Below, in pieces: positions 49,238 through 57,755 of a stretch of 64,000 nucleotides of DNA. The stretch's first letter is position 1. Each line of letters begins with the position of its first letter. Position numbers and translations under genes: made by a program. Origin of the DNA: JALORV01 sp035498175 (GTDB taxonomy: Bacteria > Pseudomonadota > Gammaproteobacteria > Burkholderiales > Burkholderiaceae_F); contig DATKAJ010000014.1 in assembly GCA_035498175.1 (NCBI GenBank), positions 1 to 64,000 on the forward strand, in the 5' to 3' direction. The notes beneath the pieces are model-generated. The model was not told the DNA's origin, did not search any database, and was given only the letters and a program-made list of their open reading frames with translations.

Positions 49238-49582
49238 ATGAGAACAACAGGAATCGTCGCCTTTGGCGCTGCGCTTGCGGCGAGCATGGTCGCCGGGTGC
49301 ACGACCGATGCGCAGTACATGCAACAGCTCGAGCCAAAGGCCGTGCAGACGGCGGTCAACCGTGGCAAGTTCGAAATGAATTGCCAGCAGGTCACCGGCG
49401 AAGTGATCTCCAAGGACATGCTGCAGCCGGCGATCCAGGGCTTCTATGCGCGCGGCGGTCCGGAGCGCGCCGAGTACACGATCGGCGTGGCCGGTTGCGG
49501 GGAGCGGGCGACCTACATGGTCATCTGCCCGCTCGACCAGACCGGATGCTGGTCCGCCGGCGCACGCAACGTCATCCGCTGA
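49238..49582 (+). CDS. Small lipoprotein
   Basis: 114 aa. Lipobox ASMVAGC gives a lipidated Cys near residue 21. The mature chain has four more cysteines (MNCQQVTGE, VAGCGERAT, VICPLDQTGCW) that could form two disulfides. A strong AGGAGG site precedes the ATG by 8 bases; the gene starts 11 bases after the barrel gene. No named family. Confidence 0.78.
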   Translation: MRTTGIVAFGAALAASMVAGCTTDAQYMQQLEPKAVQTAVNRGKFEMNCQQVTGEVISKDMLQPAIQGFYARGGPERAEYTIGVAGCGERATYMVICPLDQTGCWSAGARNVIR

Positions 49583-49677
49583 CCGGCACGGCCCTTCGGG
49601 GCCGCACTGCTTCGCGCCTTCGCCTCGGGCCGTGGAGCGACGGTGCGCAACGGGTAACCGAACCAGGGAACGCGTTC

Positions 49678-50490
49678 ATGGAGCGATGGTCTCGACGCCT
49701 CCTTGCGCTTTCGATTGCGTGGCTGGCCGGTACCGGCGCCGCGGCGGAAATGAGCTCGGAGGAACTCGCCAAGCTTGCGCAGAATCCCGTGGGCAATCTG
49801 GTCAGCGTGCCTTTCCAGAACAACACGAACTTCAACGTCGGTCCGCTCAACGGGACACAGAACATCCTGAACATCCAGCCCGTCTATCCGATCGAACTGA
49901 ATCAGAACTGGAACCTGATCACACGCACGATCCTGCCGCTGATCTGGCAACCCGAGTTCGCACCCGGGCAGGGAAGCCAGTTCGGGCTCGGCGACCTGCA
50001 GCTCTCCGGTTTTCTGTCGCCTTCGCAACCCGGTCCCGGCGGTCTGATCTGGGGCGTTGGCGCGATCGCGCAGATCCCGACCGACACCAACGACCTCGGC
50101 AACAAGAACTGGGGACTCGGGCCGACGGCAGTGATCCTGAAGCTCGAAAAAGGCGATCCGTGGGTGTACGGCGTGCTCGTCAACAACGTCTGGTCACTGT
50201 CGAGCAGCCAGAAGGGCGGTGCGTACAGCAACTTCCTGATGCAGCCGTTCCTGAACTACAACTTTGCCGGCGGAACCTACCTGACGTCGTCACCGATCAT
50301 CACGGCCGACTGGAAGGCCGACAGTAGCCAACGCTGGACGGTGCCACTGGGCCTCGGCGTAGGCCACATCTTCCATCTGGGGCGCCTGCCGGTGAACACG
50401 CAGTTCGGCGGCTATTACAACGTCGTGCACCCGGACAACGGCGCCAACTGGCAGCTGCGTGTGCAGGTGCAGGTGATGTTCCCCAAGTAG
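49678..50490 (+). CDS. Outer-membrane transporter (neuromedin-U / meta-pathway type)
   Basis: 270 aa. Signal peptide to about 23, then the segment QNPVGNLVSVPFQNNTNFN that marks this family, and barrel strands such as LNIQPVYPIELNQNWNLITRTI (core VYPIELNQNWNL) and QLRVQVQVMFPK at the end. Related proteins belong to outer-membrane channels found with aromatic or hydrophobic compound degradation. Last gene of the exported run. Confidence 0.85.
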   Translation: MERWSRRLLALSIAWLAGTGAAAEMSSEELAKLAQNPVGNLVSVPFQNNTNFNVGPLNGTQNILNIQPVYPIELNQNWNLITRTILPLIWQPEFAPGQGSQFGLGDLQLSGFLSPSQPGPGGLIWGVGAIAQIPTDTNDLGNKNWGLGPTAVILKLEKGDPWVYGVLVNNVWSLSSSQKGGAYSNFLMQPFLNYNFAGGTYLTSSPIITADWKADSSQRWTVPLGLGVGHIFHLGRLPVNTQFGGYYNVVHPDNGANWQLRVQVQVMFPK

Positions 50491-50499
50491 TCGTCGAGT

Positions 50500-50528
50500 G
50501 TCCGCGGCCCCGATGCACACGGCCGGAC
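50500..50528. terminator. Possible bidirectional hairpin
   Basis: GTCCGCGGCC pairs with GGCCGGAC apart from a 2-base bulge, around an 11-base loop, between the converging barrel gene and the membrane protein. No T-run follows on either strand. Confidence 0.3.
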
Positions 50529-50531
50529 AAC

Positions 50532-51044
50532 TCATTGCGCAGAGCGACTCACCGGCCCGAAGAACAACTGCAGCAGCTTCCGGCCGCCGATCACACGCCC
50601 GAGCTCACGCACCACGCAGTAGTTGAGGATCAGCACGAACAGGACGATCTGCAGCGCCCAGAAGTGCGGCCAGACCATCTCCGCAAGCAGCTTGGAGTTT
50701 CCTGCGGCAACCGTACCCGTGGCGCGCCAGGCGTCGAACAGCCGCTCGAGGTAGTGGATCAGGGTCGCCATCAGGAAGTAGATCGCGGTCTTCCACGCAA
50801 CGTTGTAGGCGAGCGGTTTCGTGGGGAAGCGGTTGATCGACGGAAGCAGGTCGGCCAAAAGGACCGCCTTGCCAAGGATCAGCGCACCGATCGCGATCTG
50901 CACCGACGAAAGCGTGGACAGCCCGGTGCCCTTGACCATCAGCGCGCGGACGAGCCCGACGATGTGGAGCGCGACGAAGAAGAAGATCGTCGGAGGAAGC
51001 AGCTCGAGAAACTCCTTCTTCAGTGTCTCGACCGCCCTGCTCAT
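50532..51044 (-). CDS. Conserved membrane protein, unknown function
   Basis: 170 aa with about four hydrophobic helices (for example TIFFFVALHIVGLVRALMV, IAIGALILGKAVLLADLL in its core, LIHYLERL-adjacent, and ALQIVLFVLILNYCVV). It starts at 51044. It resembles small uncharacterised membrane proteins of proteobacteria that I cannot name. No enzyme motif is visible. Confidence 0.7.
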   Translation of the reverse strand: MSRAVETLKKEFLELLPPTIFFFVALHIVGLVRALMVKGTGLSTLSSVQIAIGALILGKAVLLADLLPSINRFPTKPLAYNVAWKTAIYFLMATLIHYLERLFDAWRATGTVAAGNSKLLAEMVWPHFWALQIVLFVLILNYCVVRELGRVIGGRKLLQLFFGPVSRSAQ

Positions 51045-51227
51045 CGTGGATTCCCTCCGGTCACCGCGCCTGACGCCATCTCATCTGCAATCGACGCTCC
51101 GCCGGCGCCCGCGTGCCGGCGGCGGTCAGGAGGACTCATGCGACAGCGCCGCGGCGAATGCGCACGCGGCCCGATCGCCCATTACGCCGGATCGTCCGGC
51201 AAACGAACGCACCGGATCTTCGTCCGG

Positions 51228-51671
51228 CTACTGCTGCGGGACGACGCGCGCGCCCTCGCCGTTGCCCTCGATGTAGACGCGCTGGCCGACGCGCAGCGCG
51301 GCATTGACCGGTTGCGTGATGGATACGAGCACACCCGAGGACGTGCGAACGAAGATCTGCTGGCCCGGGATGGGCTGGTCGTGCTTCTTCTGGACCTCGT
51401 TACCGATCAGCGCTCCGCCAATCGTTCCGGCCACCATCGCGACATCGCGACCGGTTCCGGCACCGATCAGGCTGCCAATACCGAGACCGGCGACACCACC
51501 GACCACCGCGCCGAGACCCTGGTGCTGGTTGGTCTGTATCTGCGTCGCGTTGATCTGCTCGATCGTCCCGCGACGGACTTCCATCTCGCCGGGCTGCGGG
51601 CCAGGTGTCGCACAGGCCGCGAGGCCCAGCACGAATACGCATCCAAGCGCGGTTGAAGCAATGCGCCTCAT
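51228..51671 (-). CDS. Glycine-zipper outer-membrane lipoprotein (SlyB/Pcp-like)
   Basis: 147 aa. Lipobox LGLAAC near residue 20, a short linker, then a glycine-zipper 2TM domain (GAVVGGVAGLGIGSLIGAG, TIGGALIGNEVQ) and a C-terminal region with VRTSSGVLVSITQP and RVYIEGNGEGARVV. SlyB-type lipoproteins sit in the outer membrane and help stabilise it. The start at 51671 gives the lipoprotein signal. Confidence 0.88.
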   Translation of the reverse strand: MRRIASTALGCVFVLGLAACATPGPQPGEMEVRRGTIEQINATQIQTNQHQGLGAVVGGVAGLGIGSLIGAGTGRDVAMVAGTIGGALIGNEVQKKHDQPIPGQQIFVRTSSGVLVSITQPVNAALRVGQRVYIEGNGEGARVVPQQ

Positions 51672-51699
51672 CAGTTCTTCCTCCCGAGAGTAGTCAAAG

Positions 51700-51715
51700 G
51701 TGGACCACCGTCCAC
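51700..51715. promoter_or_regulatory. Perfect 6-bp inverted repeat upstream of the lipoprotein gene
   Basis: GTGGAC-CACC-GTCCAC lies 29 bases before the lipoprotein start. It could be an operator or a hairpin in its leader. Nothing else is seen in the gap to phaB (51672-51876). Confidence 0.3.
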
Positions 51716-51876
51716 GAATGCAATTGTGCCTGCAACCCACTGTGCATTTTCGGACAGGCCGCGCCAACCGGGCCGCGTTGGCGAATCCGGAAGCTGGAAA
51801 CGTCCGCGCAGAACACCCGGGCCGCTGCCGAGTCGCATCGAACGCCGCTGCCGTCGTCCAAGTCGGCTCGTGCTCG

Positions 51877-52611
51877 TCAACCCATGTGCAGGCCGCCGTT
51901 GCAGGAGAAGTCCGCGCCGGTCGTGAATCCGGAGTCCGGACCCGCCAGCCACGCGACGATCGATCCGATCTCGTCGGGCGTGCCGAGGCGCTTGACCGGG
52001 ATGGTCGCGACGATCTTCTCGAGCACTTCGGGCTTGATGGCCCGAACCATTTCGGTCCCGATATAGCCCGGGCTCACGGTGTTTACCGTCACGCCCTTGT
52101 TGGCCAGTTCCTGCGCCAGCGCCATCGTGAAGCCATGCATTCCGGCCTTGGCCGCGGAGTAGTTGGTCTGCCCGGCCTGGCCCTTCTCGCCGTTGACCGA
52201 GCTGATCTGGATGATCCGGCCGAACCCCTTCTCGACCATGCCCGGCACGACCTGCTTGGTGACATTGAACATGCTGTTGAGATTCGTGTCGATCACCGCG
52301 TCCCAGTCCTCGCGTGTCATCTTCAGGAACATGCGGTCGCGGGTGATGCCTGCATTGTTGACAAGTACGTCGATCGTCCCGTGCTCCGCCGTCGCCTTGG
52401 TAAACGCCGCGACCGTACTCTCCCAGTCGGCCACGTTGCCAACCGAGGCAAAGAAGGTGTAGCCCAGCGCCTTCTGCTCGGCGAGCCACTTGTTGAAGTC
52501 GCGGCTCGGACCGCAGCCCGCGATGACCTTGAATTCCGCCTTGGCGAGCCGCTGGCAGATCGCCGTGCCGATGCCACCCATCCCGCCCGTTACGTATGCC
52601 ACCTTGCTCAT
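51877..52611 (-). CDS. phaB: Acetoacetyl-CoA reductase
   Basis: 244 aa short-chain dehydrogenase. It reduces acetoacetyl-CoA to (R)-3-hydroxybutyryl-CoA with NADPH for PHB. Cofactor motif TGGMGGIG, NNAG, and catalytic Ser138, Tyr151 and Lys155 in SSVNGEKGQAGQTNYSAAK. Last gene of phaC-phaA-phaB, 132 bp after phaA. Confidence 0.96.
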   Translation of the reverse strand: MSKVAYVTGGMGGIGTAICQRLAKAEFKVIAGCGPSRDFNKWLAEQKALGYTFFASVGNVADWESTVAAFTKATAEHGTIDVLVNNAGITRDRMFLKMTREDWDAVIDTNLNSMFNVTKQVVPGMVEKGFGRIIQISSVNGEKGQAGQTNYSAAKAGMHGFTMALAQELANKGVTVNTVSPGYIGTEMVRAIKPEVLEKIVATIPVKRLGTPDEIGSIVAWLAGPDSGFTTGADFSCNGGLHMG

Positions 52612-52743
52612 CGATGTCTCCGCCTTTGTTTGACTGCTGTTGTGATCGGGTCGCGCGCCGGGCCGTCCCAAGCCCGACCCGCAAATCAAACTCGGCCGAG
52701 TGAACGTGCGGCGCAACGCGCCGCGTGCACGAGGCCGATCGAC

Positions 52744-53934
52744 CTATCTTTCGACCGTCAGCGCGACGCCCATGCCGCCGCCGATACAGAGGGCGGCGAG
52801 TCCCTTCTTTGCGTCACGCCGCTTCATCTCGTGCAGCAGCGTGACCAGCACCCGTGCCCCGGAGGCGCCGATCGGGTGGCCGAGCGCGATCGCGCCGCCG
52901 TTAACGTTGATCTTGTCCTTGTACGGCGCCTTGTCCCAGCCGAGATCCTTGTTCACCGCGCAGGCCTGCGCCGCGAATGCCTCGTTGAGTTCCATCAGGT
53001 CGAGTTGCTCGGCCTTCCAGCCGGACTTCTCCAGCGCCTTGCGCGAGGCAGGGGCCGGGCCCATGCCCATGATCGAAGGATCCACCCCTGACGACGCAAA
53101 GCTGACGATGCGCGCGAGCGGCTTCAGGCCGAGCAATTTCGCGCGCTCCGCCGACATCACCAGCAGCGCGGCCGCGCCGTCGTTGAGTCCCGAGGCGTTG
53201 CCGGCCGTGACCGAACCCTGCTTGTCGAATGCGGGCTTCAATGCGCCGAGCGCCTCGGCGTTCGTCTTGCGGTTGATGAATTCATCGGCGTCGAAGACCA
53301 GCGGATCACCCTTCTTCTGCGGAATCGTCACGCCGACGATCTCCTCCTTGAAGCGCCCGGCGTCCTGCGCCGCGGCCGCCTTGGTCTGTGATGCGAGCGC
53401 GAAAGCATCCTGGGCGCTGCGGTCGATCCCGTGCGCCTTGGCCACGTTCTCCGCGGTGTTGCCCATGTGGTACTTGTTGTAGACGTCCCACAGGCCGTCG
53501 ACGATCATGCTGTCGACGATCTTGGCGTCGCCCATGCGGAAGCCGTCGCGCGAACCGAGCATCACGTGCGGCGACGCGCTCATGTTCTCCTGGCCACCCG
53601 CCACGACAATCTGCGCGTCGCCGTTGCGGATCGCCTGCGCAGCCAGCATCACCGCCTTCAGCCCGGAGCCGCAGACCTTGTTGATCGTCATCGCCGGAAC
53701 GCTCACCGGCAGGCCGGCCTTCAACGACGCCTGGCGCGCTGGGTTCTGGCCGCTGCCCGCGGTCAGCACCTGGCCCATGATCACTTCGTCGACCTGATCG
53801 GCCGGAACGTTGGCGCGGCGCAGGACCTCCTTGATCACGATGGCACCGAGTTCCGGTGCCGGCACCTTCGCCAGTGTTCCGCCGAACTTGCCGATCGCGG
53901 TGCGTGCCGCCGCGACGATTACTGCTTCAGTCAT
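52744..53934 (-). CDS. phaA: Acetyl-CoA C-acetyltransferase
   Basis: 396 aa beta-ketothiolase; condenses two acetyl-CoA for PHB. Nucleophile Cys88 in INKVCGSGLKAV, His in NVNGGAIALGHPIGASG and the acid/base Cys in ALCIGGGMG. Middle gene of the pha operon, 71 bp after phaC. The window holds a second thiolase, the BktB-like one at 33542. Confidence 0.97.
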   Translation of the reverse strand: MTEAVIVAAARTAIGKFGGTLAKVPAPELGAIVIKEVLRRANVPADQVDEVIMGQVLTAGSGQNPARQASLKAGLPVSVPAMTINKVCGSGLKAVMLAAQAIRNGDAQIVVAGGQENMSASPHVMLGSRDGFRMGDAKIVDSMIVDGLWDVYNKYHMGNTAENVAKAHGIDRSAQDAFALASQTKAAAAQDAGRFKEEIVGVTIPQKKGDPLVFDADEFINRKTNAEALGALKPAFDKQGSVTAGNASGLNDGAAALLVMSAERAKLLGLKPLARIVSFASSGVDPSIMGMGPAPASRKALEKSGWKAEQLDLMELNEAFAAQACAVNKDLGWDKAPYKDKINVNGGAIALGHPIGASGARVLVTLLHEMKRRDAKKGLAALCIGGGMGVALTVER

Positions 53935-54005
53935 TTCGGGACTCCATGAAGACTTCGCTCGGGCCGTCAGGCGCCCTCGCCTGACGACGACTGCTCGATT
54001 TCGCC

Positions 54006-55820
54006 TTAGGCCTTTTCCTTGACGTAGCTTCCGGGCGCGGCCTCGATCGGGGAATGGGTCGAGTTGCCATAACGCTTCGGCGCCGGTTTCTGGCTGCCGG
54101 AATGGCGCGCGAGCCAGCGGCTCCAGTCGGGCCACCAGCTGCCGGGCGTTTCGACAGCAGCATTGAACCATGCGTCCGAGTTGGCAGGCAGCGAATCGCC
54201 GGCCGTCGCCCAATAGCTGCGCTTGTTCTTGTTCGGCGGATTGATCGCGCCCGCGATATGCCCGCTGGCGCCCAGCACGAATCGCACGCCACCGGCCTTG
54301 CCGCCGCCCGGCAACGCCCGCGCCGACGCGTACGCCGCCTTCCACGGCACGATGTGGTCCTCCCGCGCCGCGAATACGTAGGTCGGAACCTGGATGCGCC
54401 CCAGGTCGACCGCCTGTCCGCAGCAATGCAGCTTGTTCGGCACGCGCAGATTGTTCTCGAGGTACATGTTGCGCAGGTACCAGGAGTACATCGGTCCCGG
54501 CAGGTTGGTGCCGTCGCCGTTCCAGTACAGCAGGTCGAACGCCGGGGGCTGCTTGCCCTCCAGGTAGTTGCTGACGACGTAATTCCACACGAGGTCATTG
54601 GCGCGCAGGCTCGAGAACGTGTTCGCGAGTTCGAGCCCCGGCATGATGCCGCCGCGCGCGAACTGCTGCTCGCGCAGCCGCACCTGGTTCTCGTCGATGA
54701 AGACGTCGAGCACCCCGGCGTCTTCGAAATCGAGCAGCGCGGTCAGCATCGTCAGGCTGGTGATCGGCTTCTCGCCACGCGCATAAAGCACGGCGAGCGC
54801 GTTCGCGATCAGCGTGCCGCCGACGCAGTAGCCGAGCGCATTGATCTGCTTCGCCCCGCCGATCTGCTGCGTGACGTGGATCGCCTCCATCACGCCTGTC
54901 TCCAGATAGTCGTCCCAGGTGACGTGCGCTTCGGGCTTGTGCGGGTTCTTCCACGACACCACGAAGACCGTATGGCCCTGCTCGACCAAATAGCGGATGA
55001 ACGAGTTGTCCGGCTGCAGGTCGAGGATGTAGAACTTGTTGATGCACGGCGGCACCAGCAGGAACGGGCGCTCGTACACCTTGTCCGTCAGCGGCTTGTA
55101 CTGGATCAGCTGGAACAGGCGGTTCTGGTAGACGATCGCGCCCTCGCTGGTGGCAACGTTCTTGCCGACCTCGAACGCCGCCTCGTCGGTCATCGTGATC
55201 TTGCCCTTGCCGATGTCCTTCAGCAGGTTGTCCATCCCCGCCTTGAGGCTCTCGCCGCTGGTCTCGAGCAGCGTCTGCTGCGCCTTCGGATTCAAGGCGA
55301 GAAAATTTGCCGGCGAGGCCGCGTCGACCCATTGCGACACGGCGAACCTGACACGCTTGCGCGTCTTGGCGTCACCCTGGACGCTCTCCGCCAGCCGCGT
55401 CATGAACTCCGAATTCAGCAGGTACGTGCGTGCGTAGAACGACGCCAGTGAGTTCTTCTGCCACGACGGGTCGGAGAACCGCGGATCGGCGATCGGCGCC
55501 GTCGTGCGCTCAGGGTGGCGGAAGAAATCGCTCCACAGGCCAGTCAAACGCTGCACGTACTCCTGCTGCATTCCGACCAGCCGCTCCGCCGACAGGGGCA
55601 TCGCCGCCGCGGCGGGCTGCAACCAGGGGAGGGCGAAGCCAAACGGCTCCGCGCCGCCGAGCGCCTGGGAGTGCGACGGGCTCGCCCGTACGTGCGTCTC
55701 CGCGGCCGGCGCCGCGCGCGCAGAACGTGCACCACCCGCTCCCTTGCGCGCCGGCGCGCCCTTCGGGGCAGACGTCTTGCGGTCGGCACTGCGTGGGCCG
55801 CGGGTCTTGGAACTGGGCAT
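54006..55820 (-). CDS. phaC: Class I polyhydroxyalkanoate synthase
   Basis: 604 aa (Cupriavidus PhaC 589). Polymerises (R)-3-hydroxybutyryl-CoA at the granule. Lipase-like box GYCVGG with nucleophile Cys332; the catalytic Asp region is AREDHIVPW and the catalytic His is in GASGHIAGAINPP. The N-terminus is a Lys/Arg/Ala-rich, low-complexity extension. The start at 55820 has a GGAGGA site; an upstream ATG at 55886 lies at the -10 of a candidate promoter and is less likely. Confidence 0.95.
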   Translation of the reverse strand: MPSSKTRGPRSADRKTSAPKGAPARKGAGGARSARAAPAAETHVRASPSHSQALGGAEPFGFALPWLQPAAAAMPLSAERLVGMQQEYVQRLTGLWSDFFRHPERTTAPIADPRFSDPSWQKNSLASFYARTYLLNSEFMTRLAESVQGDAKTRKRVRFAVSQWVDAASPANFLALNPKAQQTLLETSGESLKAGMDNLLKDIGKGKITMTDEAAFEVGKNVATSEGAIVYQNRLFQLIQYKPLTDKVYERPFLLVPPCINKFYILDLQPDNSFIRYLVEQGHTVFVVSWKNPHKPEAHVTWDDYLETGVMEAIHVTQQIGGAKQINALGYCVGGTLIANALAVLYARGEKPITSLTMLTALLDFEDAGVLDVFIDENQVRLREQQFARGGIMPGLELANTFSSLRANDLVWNYVVSNYLEGKQPPAFDLLYWNGDGTNLPGPMYSWYLRNMYLENNLRVPNKLHCCGQAVDLGRIQVPTYVFAAREDHIVPWKAAYASARALPGGGKAGGVRFVLGASGHIAGAINPPNKNKRSYWATAGDSLPANSDAWFNAAVETPGSWWPDWSRWLARHSGSQKPAPKRYGNSTHSPIEAAPGSYVKEKA

Positions 55821-55877
55821 GTGTCCTCCGCTCGGTGTCCGGCGATCCGAGATCGTCCGGCTCTGGGTGGTCTTGGG

Positions 55878-55905
55878 ATTCTCCATGCCGGTGCAGCGGT
55901 GTCAA
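55878..55905 (-). promoter_or_regulatory. Candidate promoter for phaC-phaA-phaB
   Basis: On the minus strand: TTGACA (55900-55905, overlapping the pgeF stop), 16-bp spacer, GAGAAT (55878-55883). The -35 is perfect and the -10 is 4 of 6. A start near 55871 leaves the phaC ATG at 55820 with a normal leader. Confidence 0.5.
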
Positions 55906-56687
55906 ACGATGCCGCCCGGCGCGATCCAGATCAGAGCCGCGTGCCGCCCGGTGGCACGATCGCGCCGGTGGCTGTAGAAGCGGCGCGGGTCGCAGACCGT
56001 GCAGACGCCGCCGCCGTAGATCGCCTCGACGTTCTCGTGCCTCAACGCCAGCCGCCCCAATATGAACAGATCAGCCAGGTAGCGCTTGCCGTGCCGGGCG
56101 AAGGCTGCTTCGGCGCCCGGCAAACCGTCTGCCATCGCCGCCAGCACGTCATCGCCGACCTCGAAGTGGTCCGGCCCGATCGCCGGACCGAGGTAGGCGA
56201 TCAGCCGCGCGGCCGGATCGCCCAGACGTTCGCGCATCGCGCGCGCAGTTTTCTGGACCACGCCGGCCGCGAGCCCGCGCCAGCCAGCGTGGACCACGCC
56301 GACGCAACGACCCCGGTCATCGGCGAGCAGTACCGGCATGCAGTCGGCCACCATTACCACGGCGACGCACCCAGGCCGGTCGGTGATCGCGGCGTCGGCG
56401 CCGGCGCTGGGCTCCCTTGCCACTTGCGCGGCATCGGCCACCGCGGCGGCGTGAACCTGCTTTAGCCACGCCGGCTCCGCAGGCAGCAGTGCCCTTAGGC
56501 GGGCGCGGTTGGCTTCGACCGCGATCGGATCGTCGCCCGAGCCGCGACCAAGGTTCATGCCGCCGCTGCCGTCGGGACCGGCGTACGGACCGGTCGACAC
56601 TCCGCCCGCCCGGGTGGTGATCAGCGCATGCACGCTCGGCGGCGCGGGCCAATCCGGGACAATGAACTGTTCGGGCGCCGAGGTCAT
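55902..56687 (-). CDS. pgeF: Peptidoglycan editing factor / multicopper-like (YfiH) protein
   Basis: 261 aa. Cu-oxidase_4 (DUF152) fold with the metal-binding motifs VNLGRGSGDDP-like GGMNLGRGSGDD, VMVADCMPVLL, and VVHAGWRGLAAGVV, plus a C-terminal CTVCDPRRFYSHRRD. PgeF homologues remove aberrant L-Ser-containing peptides in muropeptide metabolism. The ATG overlaps the rluD stop. The order rluD-pgeF-phaC is that of Cupriavidus and Burkholderia. Confidence 0.95.
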   Translation of the reverse strand: MTSAPEQFIVPDWPAPPSVHALITTRAGGVSTGPYAGPDGSGGMNLGRGSGDDPIAVEANRARLRALLPAEPAWLKQVHAAAVADAAQVAREPSAGADAAITDRPGCVAVVMVADCMPVLLADDRGRCVGVVHAGWRGLAAGVVQKTARAMRERLGDPAARLIAYLGPAIGPDHFEVGDDVLAAMADGLPGAEAAFARHGKRYLADLFILGRLALRHENVEAIYGGGVCTVCDPRRFYSHRRDRATGRHAALIWIAPGGIV

Positions 56688-57751
56688 TGCTGCGCGCCGC
56701 GCCCACCCAAGGGTCGGTCGATCGGGCCGAACTGCAGCGATCCCATCAGCTCCGCAAGATCCGCCGGCGGCGCGCGAAACCACTGCATCGCCGCGCCGCT
56801 CAGCGGGTGCTGCAGCCCCAGTTGGCACGCATGCAGCGCCTGACGCTGGAACGCGCGCCACGGGATCGCCGCGGCGCGCTGGGGCAGTCTGCGCCGATAC
56901 ACCGGATCGCCAATCAGCGGATGGCCGATGTATTCGCAGTGCACCCGGATCTGGTGCGTACGCCCGGTCTCCAAACGCAGCGACAGCCACGACAGCGTCG
57001 CCTCATCGTGCCGCTGCGTCGCAATCCGCGCGTAGTAGGTGCGCGCGGCGCGCGCATTGGCCGCATGGCTGACCCGAAATCGCAGTGGATTGCGCGGATC
57101 GCGGCCGATCGGAGCGTCGATCGTCCCGCTGGCGCGCGGTTCGCCGAGGACGATCGCCCAGTACTCGCGCCGAACAGTGCGCGCCTGCAGCTGGCGCACG
57201 AGCTCGGTGTGCGCCCGGAGCGTCCGGGCCACGACCATCAGCCCCGACGTATCGGCGTCGAGCCGGTGCACGATCCCGGCCCGCGGCAGTTCCGCGAGCG
57301 TCGCGTCGTGCGCGAGCAGGCCATTGAGCAGGGTGCCGGACCAGTGCCCAGCGGCCGGGTGCACCACGAGGCCCGGGGGCTTGTCGATCACGATCAGCGC
57401 ATCGTCTTCGTACACGATGTCGAGCGCCATCGCTTCGGCGGTGAACGCCGTCGCCTCGGGCGGCGGCCGTGGCTCGATCTCGACCAGGTCGCCCGCAGCC
57501 ATGGCGTGGCGCGGCCGCACTTCGCTGCCATTGACGCGGACCGCGCCGCCCTCGATCCATTGTTTGAGGCGCGACCGCGAGAGCACCGGCATGCGTGTGG
57601 CCAGCATCTTGTCGAGTCTCTCGCCCGACTCGGACACTGCCACGCTGAATCGCAAAGCGAGCGGCGCCTCGGCATCGCCAGCCAGTTCAGCGTCGTCGTC
57701 CTCCTCGCGCACAACCGAACCGTATACTTCCGGGCTAGACGACGGAAGCAT
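56684..57751 (-). CDS. rluD: 23S rRNA pseudouridine synthase RluD
   Basis: 355 aa. Makes pseudouridines 1911, 1915 and 1917 in helix 69 of 23S rRNA. N-terminal S4 domain (GERLDKMLATRMPVLSRSRLK in its core LDKMLATRM), catalytic Asp165 in HRLDADTSGL, and the RluA-family LETGRTHQIRVH and GHPLIGDPVYR. The first 30 residues are acidic and unconserved; a later start is possible. Divergent from bamD with only 4 bases between the two start codons. Confidence 0.95.
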   Translation of the reverse strand: MLPSSSPEVYGSVVREEDDDAELAGDAEAPLALRFSVAVSESGERLDKMLATRMPVLSRSRLKQWIEGGAVRVNGSEVRPRHAMAAGDLVEIEPRPPPEATAFTAEAMALDIVYEDDALIVIDKPPGLVVHPAAGHWSGTLLNGLLAHDATLAELPRAGIVHRLDADTSGLMVVARTLRAHTELVRQLQARTVRREYWAIVLGEPRASGTIDAPIGRDPRNPLRFRVSHAANARAARTYYARIATQRHDEATLSWLSLRLETGRTHQIRVHCEYIGHPLIGDPVYRRRLPQRAAAIPWRAFQRQALHACQLGLQHPLSGAAMQWFRAPPADLAELMGSLQFGPIDRPLGGRGAQQ

Positions 57752-57755
57752 TGAG

